DNA of 64,000 nt, taken from NCBI RefSeq assembly GCF_018474015.1, contig NZ_JAHCSG010000008.1, forward strand, positions 30,309-94,308. Reading direction: 5' to 3'. The notes under the pieces were generated by a model. It saw only the letters and a program-made list of their open reading frames with translations, did not search any database and had not been told where the DNA came from. Every line of letters begins with the position of its first letter. Position 1 is the stretch's first letter. Source of the DNA: Williamsia sp. CHRR-6. GTDB taxonomy: Bacteria; Actinomycetota; Actinomycetes; Mycobacteriales; Mycobacteriaceae. The position numbers were made by a program, and so were the translations under genes. This document shows positions 20,032 to 27,458 of this stretch, in pieces.

Positions 20032-20262
20032 GTGTCGAAGGCTCAGGACATACTCGCCGCGCTCGGGGGTGCGAGCAACGTCGTCGAGATCGAAGGGTGC
20101 ATCACCCGGCTTCGTACCGAGGTGGCCGACGCGGGCAAGGTCGACCACGCGGCGTTGAAGAAGGCAGGGGCGCACGGGGTGATCGCCGCCGGCTCGGTCG
20201 TGCAGGTGGTGGTGGGTCCCGAGGCCGACATGTTGGCTGACGACATCAGCGATCTGCTGTGA
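20032..20262 (+). CDS. PTS GlcNAc/glucose-family EIIB
   Basis: A 76-residue EIIB domain as a free protein, from a GTG at 20032 behind GAGGAACC. The phosphorylated cysteine is Cys23 in the EGCITRLR motif, the standard EIIB-glc site. Passes phosphate from EIIA to the sugar bound by EIIC. The next gene overlaps by four bases (GTGA). Confidence 0.93.
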   Translation: MSKAQDILAALGGASNVVEIEGCITRLRTEVADAGKVDHAALKKAGAHGVIAAGSVVQVVVGPEADMLADDISDLL

Positions 20263-20756
20263 CGGGGTCGGCTGAGCCGGCGCTGTCGGTCCGGGCCCCG
20301 CTGGGTGGGACCGCGACTGCGCTTGCGCAGGTTCCCGATCCGGTGTTCGCGACCGAGATGGTCGGGTCAGGTCGGGCCATCGAACCGGCGGTCGGGCTCG
20401 GGCCGGTGGAGGTCGTGGCCCCGGTGTCAGGTCGCCTGGTGAAGGTGCACCCCCATGCGTTCGTCATCCTCACCGAATCCGGTGTCGGGGTGTTGGTGCA
20501 TCTGGGAATCGACACCGTGCGACTGGGTGGGTCCGGATTCACCGTGCACACCGCGGACGCGACTCACGTCGAGGTGGGCTGTCCGATGATCACCTGGGAT
20601 CCCGATGCGGTTCGCGCGCAGGGCTATTGCGCCTCGTGCCCGGTGGTGGTGATGGATTCCGCGCCCGGTCAGGTGCGTTCGGAACCACCGGTCGAGATCG
20701 CCCGCGGTGCAGAGTTGTTCGCCTGGGCCCCCACCGCGCGCGGTCGCCTCGCCTGA
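20259..20756 (+). CDS. PTS EIIA, glucose type (Crr-like)
   Basis: 165 residues. The active His is His81 in VLVHLGIDTV and the helper His66 in KVHPHAFVI; their 15-residue spacing equals His75/His90 of E. coli EIIA-Glc. Accepts phosphate from HPr and hands it to EIIB. In Gram-negatives this protein also controls adenylate cyclase and inducer exclusion; that role is not implied here. Ends one base from the convergent regulator gene. Confidence 0.93.
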   Translation: MTGSAEPALSVRAPLGGTATALAQVPDPVFATEMVGSGRAIEPAVGLGPVEVVAPVSGRLVKVHPHAFVILTESGVGVLVHLGIDTVRLGGSGFTVHTADATHVEVGCPMITWDPDAVRAQGYCASCPVVVMDSAPGQVRSEPPVEIARGAELFAWAPTARGRLA

Positions 20757-20757
20757 G

Positions 20758-21525
20758 TCAGGCGTCCTCGCGCAGCTCCATGTGTAATTCGTAGCGATCG
20801 GCCCGATACCACGAGCAGGTGTGCTCCAGTGGTTGTTCGCCGTGACGTCCGATGCGGTCGAACGCGAGAACTGGTGCACCGGTGGCTATCCCGAGCATCG
20901 TCGCGATCCACTCGGGTGCTTCGCGAGCTGCCACGGTCTGCTCGGCCCGGTCGATGGGTGTGCCGAACCGGTGCGAAAGCGTCTCGTAGATCGAGGCGCT
21001 GAGGTCGGTGTCGACGAGGTCGGGCAGGTGCGGCCCGTGGTACCAGGCGTCGTCGACCGATATCGGTTGGCCGTCGGCAATGCGCAAGCGCACGATGTGA
21101 TGGCCGGGGTCGCTGGCGCGCAGGCCCAGCGCCACCGCGGTTCGCGGGGGTGGCGGACAGGTCTCGACGCGGATGACCACCGTGGTCGGGTTGAGGCCCT
21201 GGCGGCGCATGTCTTCATGGAACGAGGCGAGGTGCAACCGGGATCGGACCTGTCGCTCGGCGACGTAGGTGCCCTTACCGCGTACCCGCACCAGCATGCC
21301 GTCGTTCACCAGTTGTCCGATCGCGTCTCGCACGGTGATGCGGCTGACCCCGAAGTCCACACACAGCTGGCGTTCGCTGGGCAACATGTCGCCGGGCGCG
21401 AGGTCGTCGGTACACATCCGCTCGAGATGGGCGCGCACCTGCTCATGCTTGGGGACCATGCTGTTGACGATGGTGGATTCGGACACGTCACCCATCCCGG
21501 TCTGCGGCGTACGCCCGGTGCGCAC
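20758..21525 (-). CDS. GntR/HutC family regulator, DasR/NagR-like
   Basis: 255 residues: winged helix (LAPGDMLPSERQLCVDFGVSRITVRDAI) then a UTRA effector domain (FHEDMRRQGLNP to the end). DasR/NagR proteins repress GlcNAc uptake and catabolism and are released by GlcN-6-P or GlcNAc-6-P. Its location beside nagBA and the PTS genes supports that role. Several starts are possible; MGDVSESTIVNS 10 codons in is reasonable. A dre-like site lies just upstream (21544-21557), suggesting autoregulation. Confidence 0.88.
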   Translation of the reverse strand: MRTGRTPQTGMGDVSESTIVNSMVPKHEQVRAHLERMCTDDLAPGDMLPSERQLCVDFGVSRITVRDAIGQLVNDGMLVRVRGKGTYVAERQVRSRLHLASFHEDMRRQGLNPTTVVIRVETCPPPPRTAVALGLRASDPGHHIVRLRIADGQPISVDDAWYHGPHLPDLVDTDLSASIYETLSHRFGTPIDRAEQTVAAREAPEWIATMLGIATGAPVLAFDRIGRHGEQPLEHTCSWYRADRYELHMELREDA

Positions 21526-21543
21526 TGACTCAGATGGTACCTG

Positions 21544-21557
21544 TGGTCATTACCAGT
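21544..21557. promoter_or_regulatory. dre-like site upstream of the GntR regulator
   Basis: TGGTCATTACCAGT has TGGT/ACCA arms with four central bases and the trailing GT of the DasR element. It is 19 bases upstream of the regulator's first possible start. Confidence 0.45.
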
Positions 21558-21743
21558 TCAGGTCAGCTGAGGGGGCCCGGCGTCGGGAGAGGCTGCGAGG
21601 TGCCTCGGCGTCGGAATCGTGAGTCCGCGACACGCGCCGCAATGACAGTCAACTTCCGTTACTTCTGTCACTCTGTTCACTGGTAGTCCAAGCGATCACC
21701 CGTATCCGGGTCGACGATGCCCCGGCGGAAAGGAAGCGTGATC

Positions 21744-21869
21744 ATGTCCGCGAGCCTGCCTTCAGAGAACCCCCATTCCACCTCGGTGCGCGTCTGGCGG
21801 GTGGTGGCGATGATCGCCCCGCTCGTCGGGCTGGTGATCGGCATGCTGCTGGTCGTCGGCTCGGTCTAG
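21744..21869 (+). CDS. 41-residue single-helix membrane protein
   Basis: ATG at 21744 behind GGAAAGGAAGCG, stop TAG at 21867. The product is a 22-residue polar head (MSASLPSENPHSTSV...) and one hydrophobic helix (MIAPLVGLVIGMLLVVGSV). No family recognised. A good ribosome site and helix make it a plausible real gene. It stands alone between the GntR regulator and a convergent VOC gene. Confidence 0.6.
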   Translation: MSASLPSENPHSTSVRVWRVVAMIAPLVGLVIGMLLVVGSV

Positions 21870-21905
21870 CCAGCTCGGTCCAGCCGGCTCGCCCGACCGG
21901 TCGGA

Positions 21906-22703
21906 TCACATCCCGATCGGCGGATGGCCGAGGTTGATCACCGCACCACATGGATCGGTGATCGAAGCCAGGGTCCCGTACGGGGTGACCTCCGGCGCCA
22001 TCAGCACCGATCCACCCAGCGCGGTGGCTGCGGCCACGGTCGCGGCCACATCGTCGACCGTGACGTACACCGACCAGTGTGACGGGGTTCCGGCTGGCAG
22101 CAGGTCGCCTGCCGCCATGATCCCGCCGTAGCTCACATCGCCGAACATCAACTGCGAGTAATGATCTGGGCCCTCTTTCTCCGGGTCACCACCGGTGCCG
22201 ATCTCCAGCAGTCGGGTGTCGACGACCTTCGGGTAGAACGCCGTCGAGGCCGCGTAGTCGTGACTCATGCACTCGAACCAGTACGGCGCGCCGTGCACGC
22301 CCCACTCGGTGAAACCGGCGTGTGTGTTCGGCTGCCAGAAGCCGATGCTCGCCCCGGCCGGGTCGGTGACCACCGCCATCGTCCCCTCCTCGCCCACTGT
22401 CATCGGCGGTGTCACGGCGGTGGCCCCGGCCGCCTCGGCGGCTGCCACCGATGCGGCGGCGTCGGTGGTGTGCAGGTACACCGCCCACGTGTTCGCCGGC
22501 GCGCCGGATTCGGGCCAGTAGGGGCTCAGGCCCGCCACGCGGCGTCCGTGCAGCGTGAAGTTCTGGTATCCGCCGAACTCCTCGCGCGGCGGTTCGCAGT
22601 CCCACCCGAAGAGCTGGCCGTAGAACGCGGTGACTCGGGTGGTGTCGGTGCTCATCAGGTCGAACCAGATCGGGGCACCGGCAGGTGCGGTGTAGTCGGT
22701 CAT
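21906..22703 (-). CDS. VOC (glyoxalase/bleomycin-resistance fold) protein, two modules
   Basis: 265 residues made of two vicinal-oxygen-chelate modules (about 1-125 and 135-265). Each opens with a P-(I/Y)-W-F-(D/E) phrase (APIWFDLMS; APYWFECMS) and ends with an I-T-D-P/V-T-D-P-x-G-A phrase. Such 27-kDa actinobacterial proteins are related to hydroxylase CFP30B of M. tuberculosis; the reaction is unknown. Monocistronic. Confidence 0.85.
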   Translation of the reverse strand: MTDYTAPAGAPIWFDLMSTDTTRVTAFYGQLFGWDCEPPREEFGGYQNFTLHGRRVAGLSPYWPESGAPANTWAVYLHTTDAAASVAAAEAAGATAVTPPMTVGEEGTMAVVTDPAGASIGFWQPNTHAGFTEWGVHGAPYWFECMSHDYAASTAFYPKVVDTRLLEIGTGGDPEKEGPDHYSQLMFGDVSYGGIMAAGDLLPAGTPSHWSVYVTVDDVAATVAAATALGGSVLMAPEVTPYGTLASITDPCGAVINLGHPPIGM

Positions 22704-22790
22704 GATCAGTGATCCTCTCGGCGAATCCGGTGTTGTCGAGAAGGTAGACCGCCGCAGCGGCCAAAGTTCATCGATCGGCCGCGAACCTGA

Positions 22791-24035
22791 TCAATCGGCC
22801 AGCGCGCTGGGTGCCGGTTGGGGGACCTGGAACCGATAGCCCTGAGCCAGGGGACAGTTCAATGCGTTGAGCGAGTGGACCTGGGCGTCGGTCTCGATGC
22901 CCTCGGCGATGACCAGCAGGTGGTTGGCCTCGGCGTGTTCGACCAGCCCGGTCAGCAGGTGGTCGACCATCGGGGTGCCGAGCCCGGCGGTGAGGGATGC
23001 ATCGATCTTGAATCCGTCGATGGGCCAGTTGATCATTCGGCTCAGCGACGACCATCCACGTCCCAGATCGTCGATGACCACCTGAGCCCCGGTCTCGCGC
23101 AGCCGGGTGATCGACGCCGCAGCCGATGCATCGTCGAGCGTGGCCGATTCGATCAACTCCACCCGGATCAGTTCGGTGGGAAACGGCGAGGACGTGATGG
23201 CCTCGATGAGCATGTCCAGCCGATACCGGCGTTCCAGGTGAGCTCCGTCGACGTTGACGTGCAGCGGCGAGGTGCGATTGTCGGGACAGGTCTGCATCAT
23301 CATGGTCGCCGCCCGCGCCAACATGTCCAGGTCGAGGTCGAGCACGATGTCGGTGCTCGCGATGGCGGGCAGGAACTCCGCCGGCCCGACCAATCCATGA
23401 TCGGGGTGCATCCACCGACTCAAGGCCTCGTAGCCGCGGATCTCCCGGGTGCGCGGGTCCACGATCGCTTGAAACCATGGGCTGATCTGGCCCGCGTCCA
23501 TCGCCTCGAGCACATCGTCGACGGAATACCGCGCCGTCGACGCGGCCCGGTCGCGCTGTAGTTCCAGCTGCTCTTCGATCACGCGGCCGTACTTGCCCAG
23601 CACCGACATCTGAGTCTCGGTGAGCTCGTTGGGATTGGGATCGCCCAGACACAGGGTGCCGATGGCGGTGTGTTCACGACTGAACAGCGGGACTCCGGCG
23701 TAGCTGCGCAGGTCGCTGTCGAGCACCGGTTGGGCACATCGTCGGTCCACCGAGGCGTCAGTGGCGTCGGGGATCATGACGGGTTCACCGGAGTCGACGA
23801 CCACGCTGCAGATGGTCTCGTCGCGGCCGCTGACACTTCCGACCCTGCCGTCGGGGGTGCCGTAGGAGGCCAGCACGAACTGCTGGCGGTCGTCGAGGAT
23901 GTGCACGGCGGCGATCGGGTAGCCCAGTGCGTTGGCAGCAAGCTCCAACGTGGAGGTCAGGACCGGGCTGACGCGGGTCAGCGCCGTGTAGTTGCCTGCC
24001 GGTCCGCCCCGTGATTCCGGGCGGTTGAGGGTCAC
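22791..24035 (-). CDS. GAF-EAL protein, putative cyclic-di-GMP phosphodiesterase
   Basis: 414 residues: GAF sensor domain (about 20-165, GVPLFSREHTAIGTLCLGD) and EAL domain (about 180-405). EAL residues seen: YEALSRW (EAL motif), RVELIES, VIDDLGRGWSSLSRM (usual IDDFGTGYSSL), FKIDASL and AEGIET. NVDGAHLE replaces the usual NxS strand end, but the metal Glu/Asp set is present, so hydrolysis of c-di-GMP to pGpG is likely. No membrane segment; a cytosolic ligand of the GAF domain may control it. Confidence 0.88.
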   Translation of the reverse strand: MTLNRPESRGGPAGNYTALTRVSPVLTSTLELAANALGYPIAAVHILDDRQQFVLASYGTPDGRVGSVSGRDETICSVVVDSGEPVMIPDATDASVDRRCAQPVLDSDLRSYAGVPLFSREHTAIGTLCLGDPNPNELTETQMSVLGKYGRVIEEQLELQRDRAASTARYSVDDVLEAMDAGQISPWFQAIVDPRTREIRGYEALSRWMHPDHGLVGPAEFLPAIASTDIVLDLDLDMLARAATMMMQTCPDNRTSPLHVNVDGAHLERRYRLDMLIEAITSSPFPTELIRVELIESATLDDASAAASITRLRETGAQVVIDDLGRGWSSLSRMINWPIDGFKIDASLTAGLGTPMVDHLLTGLVEHAEANHLLVIAEGIETDAQVHSLNALNCPLAQGYRFQVPQPAPSALAD

Positions 24036-24167
24036 ATCCTTGTCGTATCACGATTCGAGGGTGTGAATCGCGTCTTGCGATCCACTGCCGGGCTGGTGTC
24101 GAGGTCAGCCGACGGATGGGTGGGGAATAATCACACTTTCCAGACACGGCGAAGGAGCAGGTCGATC

Positions 24168-24968
24168 ATGGTCGGATCTGATGCGGTCGGTTCGGATGCG
24201 GCCGATGCTCAGCTGGCTGCCGAACTCGCCACCGACGCCGGCCACCTGCTGGTGGAACTGCGCGCAGGCGGTGCGGTCGTCGGTGACGAGCTGGGCCGCC
24301 TGGGTGACCAGCGAGCCAACGACCTGCTGCTCGCGCGGCTCGCGGCGCAACGCCCCGACGACTCGGTGCTTTCGGAGGAATCGGTGGATGACCGCTCCCG
24401 GTTGAATGCCGACCGGGTGTGGATCATCGACCCGCTGGACGGCACTCGCGAATATCAGCGACCCGGTCGCCGGGACTGGGCGGTGCATGTGGCGCTGTGG
24501 CGTCGCGGACTCGGACTGACCGTCGGCGCCGTCGCCCTACCTGCGCTCGGCGTCACCTACTGCAGTGCGTCGATGCCGCCCGGGGAGCCGCCGACTGGGA
24601 CGCTGCCGATCGACGAGCTGCTACCGGCTGCGAACTCCCCTCGCCCACGGGTGGTCATCAGCTCCTCGCGACCAGTTCCCGAGGCCGCCGCCGTGGCCTC
24701 CGCGATCGGTGCGCAGGTGGTGCACCTGGGGTCGGCCGGGGCCAAGGCGATGGCGGTGGTGCGAGGCGAGGCGCAGGTGTACATCCACTCCGGCGGACAG
24801 TCCGAGTGGGACTCGGCCGCTCCGGTGGCCGTGGCGCTCGCGGTCGGCCTGTGGTGCAGCCGTGTCGACGGAACACCGTTGGAGTACAACCGATCTGATG
24901 TATACCTGCCTGATCTGCTGATCTGTCGTCCCGAGCTTGTCCCGCCGATCCTGGCCGCCATCACCTGA
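24168..24968 (+). CDS. cysQ: 3'(2'),5'-bisphosphate nucleotidase CysQ
   Basis: 266 residues from the ATG at 24168 (ribosome site GAAGGAGCAGG). An inositol-monophosphatase-fold enzyme that dephosphorylates PAP/PAPS and so protects sulfate assimilation. The metal site is EESVDD (about 65) with WIIDPLDGTREY (about 87-98); DWAVHVALWRRG after it is typical of mycobacterial CysQ (Rv2131c, 267 residues). It ends at a convergent terminator. Confidence 0.9.
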   Translation: MVGSDAVGSDAADAQLAAELATDAGHLLVELRAGGAVVGDELGRLGDQRANDLLLARLAAQRPDDSVLSEESVDDRSRLNADRVWIIDPLDGTREYQRPGRRDWAVHVALWRRGLGLTVGAVALPALGVTYCSASMPPGEPPTGTLPIDELLPAANSPRPRVVISSSRPVPEAAAVASAIGAQVVHLGSAGAKAMAVVRGEAQVYIHSGGQSEWDSAAPVAVALAVGLWCSRVDGTPLEYNRSDVYLPDLLICRPELVPPILAAIT

Positions 24969-24975
24969 CGACGAA

Positions 24976-25007
24976 CGGGTGGCTGCGCGTTGCCGCACAG
25001 CCACCCG
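24976..25007. terminator. Bidirectional terminator between cysQ and the calcium-repeat gene
   Basis: CGGGTGGCTG (24976-24985) and CAGCCACCCG (24998-25007) form a ten-base stem with a 12-base loop, 8 bases after the cysQ stop and 16 bases before the stop of the convergent gene. Confidence 0.75.
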
Positions 25008-25021
25008 CTCATGGTGTCCGC

Positions 25022-25427
25022 CTCAGAAGCCGAAGTTGCCGGCGCCGCTTTCGTGGCTGGGGTCGTTGGCCTGGTAGTCGATGTGGGTGTCGGTCTGGGG
25101 GACGGGGTCGGTGAAGTTGTCGGTGCTGTAGTTGACGTGTCCGTCGCCGTCGGTGTCGGCGCGGGCGGTGTCGTAGTAGTGGTCGCCGTCGGTGTCGATG
25201 AGTTCGAGGTCGGCGCGGCCGTCGTTGTTGGTGTCGATGAATTTGTCGTCCCAGACGCCGTCGCCGTCGGTGTCGAGGGCGACGACGTCGACGCGGCCGT
25301 CGTGGTTGAGGTCCCAGGAGGCTTTGTCGGCTTGTCCGTCGCCGTCGGTGTCGGTGAGGACGACGTCGACGCGGCCGTCGTGGTCGGTGTCGATCTCCCA
25401 GAGCTGTTGGCCGTCACCGTTCTCACG
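25022..25427. repeat. 406-bp direct repeat, copy 1
   Basis: Matches 26023-26428 (offset 1001) with two adjacent substitutions that change one residue (Val to Asn in the D-G-R-x-D-V-V repeat). It encodes the C-terminal calcium-repeat domain of both neighbouring genes and starts at their stop codons. Confidence 0.95.
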
Positions 25428-25907
25428 GGTCTCGTGAGCCCGATCCTGCTGCGAGTCACGCTCGTCGCTCTTGTCCTCCGACCGGTTGTTCTCGGTCGAG
25501 CGGCTCGCGCTGCGGTCGTTGTCGTCGCGGTCGCTGTCGCGGGAGGACGAGTCCGAGCTGCTGTCGCGGGAGGACGAGTCCGAGTCGCTGTCCTTCGAGC
25601 TGCTCGACGAGCTCGACGTTCCGTCGATGTGCGGTGCCGCCTCGTCGATCGTGCTGGTCGAGTCCACCTTGCCGTCCTCGTTGGTGTCGAGACCCTTGGT
25701 GTCGTAGCGGCCGTCGCGATCTGTGTCGACCTCGTAGTAGTCGGCCTTGCCGTCGCTGTCGGAGTCGACAGCGCGGACGTCGGCGATGCCGTCACCGTCG
25801 GTGTCGACGTCGACGAGGTCGACCTTGCCGTCGCCGTCGGTGTCGGCCACCAGCGTCTCGTTGGTGCCGTCGTTGTCGTAGTCGGTTGCGGTCTCGTTGG
25901 TGCTCAT
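25023..25907 (-). CDS. Asp-rich calcium-repeat protein, long paralogue
   Basis: 294 residues, very acidic, no signal peptide. Three parts: an N-terminal run of D-x-D-x-D-G repeats (TDGDGKVD, TDGDGIAD, SDSDGKAD, TDRDGRYD, about 22-80), a Ser/Asp/Arg low-complexity linker (about 95-165), and a second repeat block (TDHDGRVD, TDGDGQAD, LNHDGRVD, TDGDGVWD, TNNDGRAD) ending SHESGAGNFGF. These are EF-hand/TSP3-type calcium loops in tandem. The linker suggests an extended or surface protein, but the export route is unclear; type VII export is a thought, not shown. An ECF-type promoter lies at 25972-25998. Confidence 0.8.
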   Translation of the reverse strand: MSTNETATDYDNDGTNETLVADTDGDGKVDLVDVDTDGDGIADVRAVDSDSDGKADYYEVDTDRDGRYDTKGLDTNEDGKVDSTSTIDEAAPHIDGTSSSSSSSKDSDSDSSSRDSSSDSSSRDSDRDDNDRSASRSTENNRSEDKSDERDSQQDRAHETRENGDGQQLWEIDTDHDGRVDVVLTDTDGDGQADKASWDLNHDGRVDVVALDTDGDGVWDDKFIDTNNDGRADLELIDTDGDHYYDTARADTDGDGHVNYSTDNFTDPVPQTDTHIDYQANDPSHESGAGNFGF

Positions 25908-25971
25908 CGGGGTTCTCCTGGGGTGCTCGGCATCTGGAGGATCTCAAGATGCGTGGTGGTTTCGTAGATCA

Positions 25972-25998
25972 GATGCGCCGAACCGGTCGGATGTTCCC
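25972..25998 (-). promoter_or_regulatory. ECF-type promoter, site P4 (calcium-repeat gene, long)
   Basis: On the minus strand GGGAAC (25998-25993), followed by ATC, then CATC at 25975-25972 with exactly 17 bases between. The wider pattern CGGGAACATC ... GCGCATC is shared with four other intergenic sites here. It lies 65 bases before the start at 25907. Confidence 0.65.
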
Positions 25999-26022
25999 GG
26001 CGGGCAGGGGGAAAATTCGGGT

Positions 26023-26428
26023 CTCAGAAGCCGAAGTTGCCGGCGCCGCTTTCGTGGCTGGGGTCGTTGGCCTGGTAGTCGATGTGGGTGTCGGTCTGGG
26101 GGACGGGGTCGGTGAAGTTGTCGGTGCTGTAGTTGACGTGTCCGTCGCCGTCGGTGTCGGCGCGGGCGGTGTCGTAGTAGTGGTCGCCGTCGGTGTCGAT
26201 GAGTTCGAGGTCGGCGCGGCCGTCGTTGTTGGTGTCGATGAATTTGTCGTCCCAGACGCCGTCGCCGTCGGTGTCGAGGGCGACGACGTCGACGCGGCCG
26301 TCGTGGTTGAGGTCCCAGGAGGCTTTGTCGGCTTGTCCGTCGCCGTCGGTGTCGGTGAGGACGACGTCGTTGCGGCCGTCGTGGTCGGTGTCGATCTCCC
26401 AGAGCTGTTGGCCGTCACCGTTCTCACG
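26023..26428. repeat. 406-bp direct repeat, copy 2
   Basis: Second copy of the repeat at 25022-25427, forming the 3' three-quarters of the shorter calcium-repeat gene. Confidence 0.95.
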
Positions 26429-26515
26429 CGTCGCGTGAATGCGCTCGTCGTTGTCCGCGTGCTCGGTCTTGTCGTTCGAGGTGGTGGTGCTGTTGTCGCT
26501 CGAGTTGCCGCTCAT
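26024..26515 (-). CDS. Asp-rich calcium-repeat protein, short paralogue
   Basis: 163 residues: a Ser/Asn/Asp-rich head of about 28 residues (MSGNSSDNSTTTSND) and then a C-terminal calcium-repeat domain identical but for one residue to that of the gene at 25023-25907. It lacks the N-terminal repeat block and the long linker. Both genes have the same ECF-type promoter, so they are likely co-expressed. No signal peptide. Confidence 0.8.
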   Translation of the reverse strand: MSGNSSDNSTTTSNDKTEHADNDERIHATRENGDGQQLWEIDTDHDGRNDVVLTDTDGDGQADKASWDLNHDGRVDVVALDTDGDGVWDDKFIDTNNDGRADLELIDTDGDHYYDTARADTDGDGHVNYSTDNFTDPVPQTDTHIDYQANDPSHESGAGNFGF

Positions 26516-26583
26516 GGTCGTCTCCAGGTGTAGATGGTTGATCCGATCGATGTGGTCCAGGTCTGGACGCTCACACTACGTAG

Positions 26584-26610
26584 GATGCGGTCACGATGCC
26601 GGATGTTCCC
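26584..26610 (-). promoter_or_regulatory. ECF-type promoter, site P3 (calcium-repeat gene, short)
   Basis: Minus-strand GGGAAC (26610-26605) and CATC (26587-26584) separated by 17 bases; wider pattern CGGGAACATC ... CCGCATC. It lies between the decayed Hsp70-like gene and the calcium-repeat gene starting at 26515, about 70 bases upstream of it. Confidence 0.7.
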
Positions 26611-26639
26611 GAAACATGTGAACGAGATGTTCGGCCAGG

Positions 26640-27212
26640 TCACGGGGTCAGCCCGAGCTCTTTGAGGACAGCCCGCGCGGGCGCCTGGTCTTTGAGGTCG
26701 TTTACCTCTAACACGAGCCCGGTGGTGCGGTTCGCGAAGGTCAAGGTCACTTCCGACGTCCCGTCGATCTCGGCGCTACTGCTGGCGTCGGGTCCTGAGA
26801 CCGGGGTTTCCATGGACTCCGGAGGCAAGTTCCGCCACCTTCGAAGCCGCCAGTCTGAGGTCGAGGGAGGCGGCGACGCCTGGGCCGACGTTTGGGAACG
26901 AATTCCGATCTACCAAAAGTCTGACATCGACGAGGCTGGAGCACTGGATTTGTGCCACACCTCCTGATGACGTGCTCGGTTGACACATCTGGGTGGCTAG
27001 GCGCAGCTTTTCGGGTAGCGCGGCCAGTATCTGTTCGGCTGTTTCTGGCTGTGGGCTTGCGGAGCTGGGTGGCGCAGCGGTGGTGGTGGTCTTGTTGCCG
27101 CTCGGGGAGAACAGGACCACCGTGCCGACGATCACCGCGACGACGAGAACGGCAGCTGTGGCGAGGACGGTTGTCCGCCGAAACCATGGAGGGTGTGGTC
27201 ATCGTCAGCTGT
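26640..27212 (-). pseudogene. Decayed Hsp70-like membrane ATPase, ATPase domain deleted
   Basis: The start (ATGACCACACCC, 27212) equals that of the intact gene at 30644, but five codons later the sequence jumps to the membrane-helix region, out of frame. The helix (LATAAVLVVAVIVGTVV), Ser/Thr linker and AEQILAALPEKLRLAT segment follow, then another frameshift near 26820 before the end FANRTTGLVLEVNDLKD. The whole actin-like ATPase domain is gone. The promoter region is an almost exact copy of that of the intact gene. Confidence 0.85.
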
Positions 27213-27279
27213 GTTCCTGGTCGGTGCGTGTGGGCGGACGCGCGAACTGTACCCGGCCCATCAGCCCCTGTCTCGTTCG
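27190..27279. repeat. 90-bp promoter-start repeat, copy 1
   Basis: Matches 30632-30721 (offset 3442) with a single difference. The repeat covers the promoter, leader and first codons of the Hsp70-like gene and its decayed relative. Confidence 0.9.
27246..27274 (-). promoter_or_regulatory. Sigma-A-like promoter of the decayed Hsp70-like gene
   Basis: Minus strand GAGACA (27274-27269), 17-base spacer, TACAGT (27251-27246). The same hexamers and spacing occur upstream of the intact Hsp70-like gene and of the lipoprotein gene at 33448. Confidence 0.6.
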
Positions 27280-27418
27280 GACGCACAGGGATTCTACGAG
27301 CGAGCACGGGAAAGACGCGTGGACTGCCGCGTGGCAGCTGAACTCCGCTGTTCGCGGAGACTCGGCCGGAATATCGACGTGCCGTACGTCCGACAAGCGG
27401 GGTGGTCGCGACGACGGG

Positions 27419-27424
27419 TATAGT
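27419..27424 (+). promoter_or_regulatory. -10 element of the rightward lipoprotein gene
   Basis: TATAGT stands 34 bases before the ATG at 27459 in a G+C-rich context. No convincing -35 hexamer is seen at 17 bases. Confidence 0.4.
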
Positions 27425-27458
27425 GCTCGCAGCCTGCACACCACAAGGAGTACATCTA

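Noticed and set aside
25023..26515. CRISPR-like regular repeats
   Set aside because: The periodicity is that of coding D-x-D-x-D-G repeats; there are no conserved repeats with unique spacers.
24990..26533. Very long Val/Gly-rich open frames on the plus strand
   Set aside because: They are the complement of the D-x-D-x-D-G repeats of the two leftward genes; no start signal and no family resemblance.
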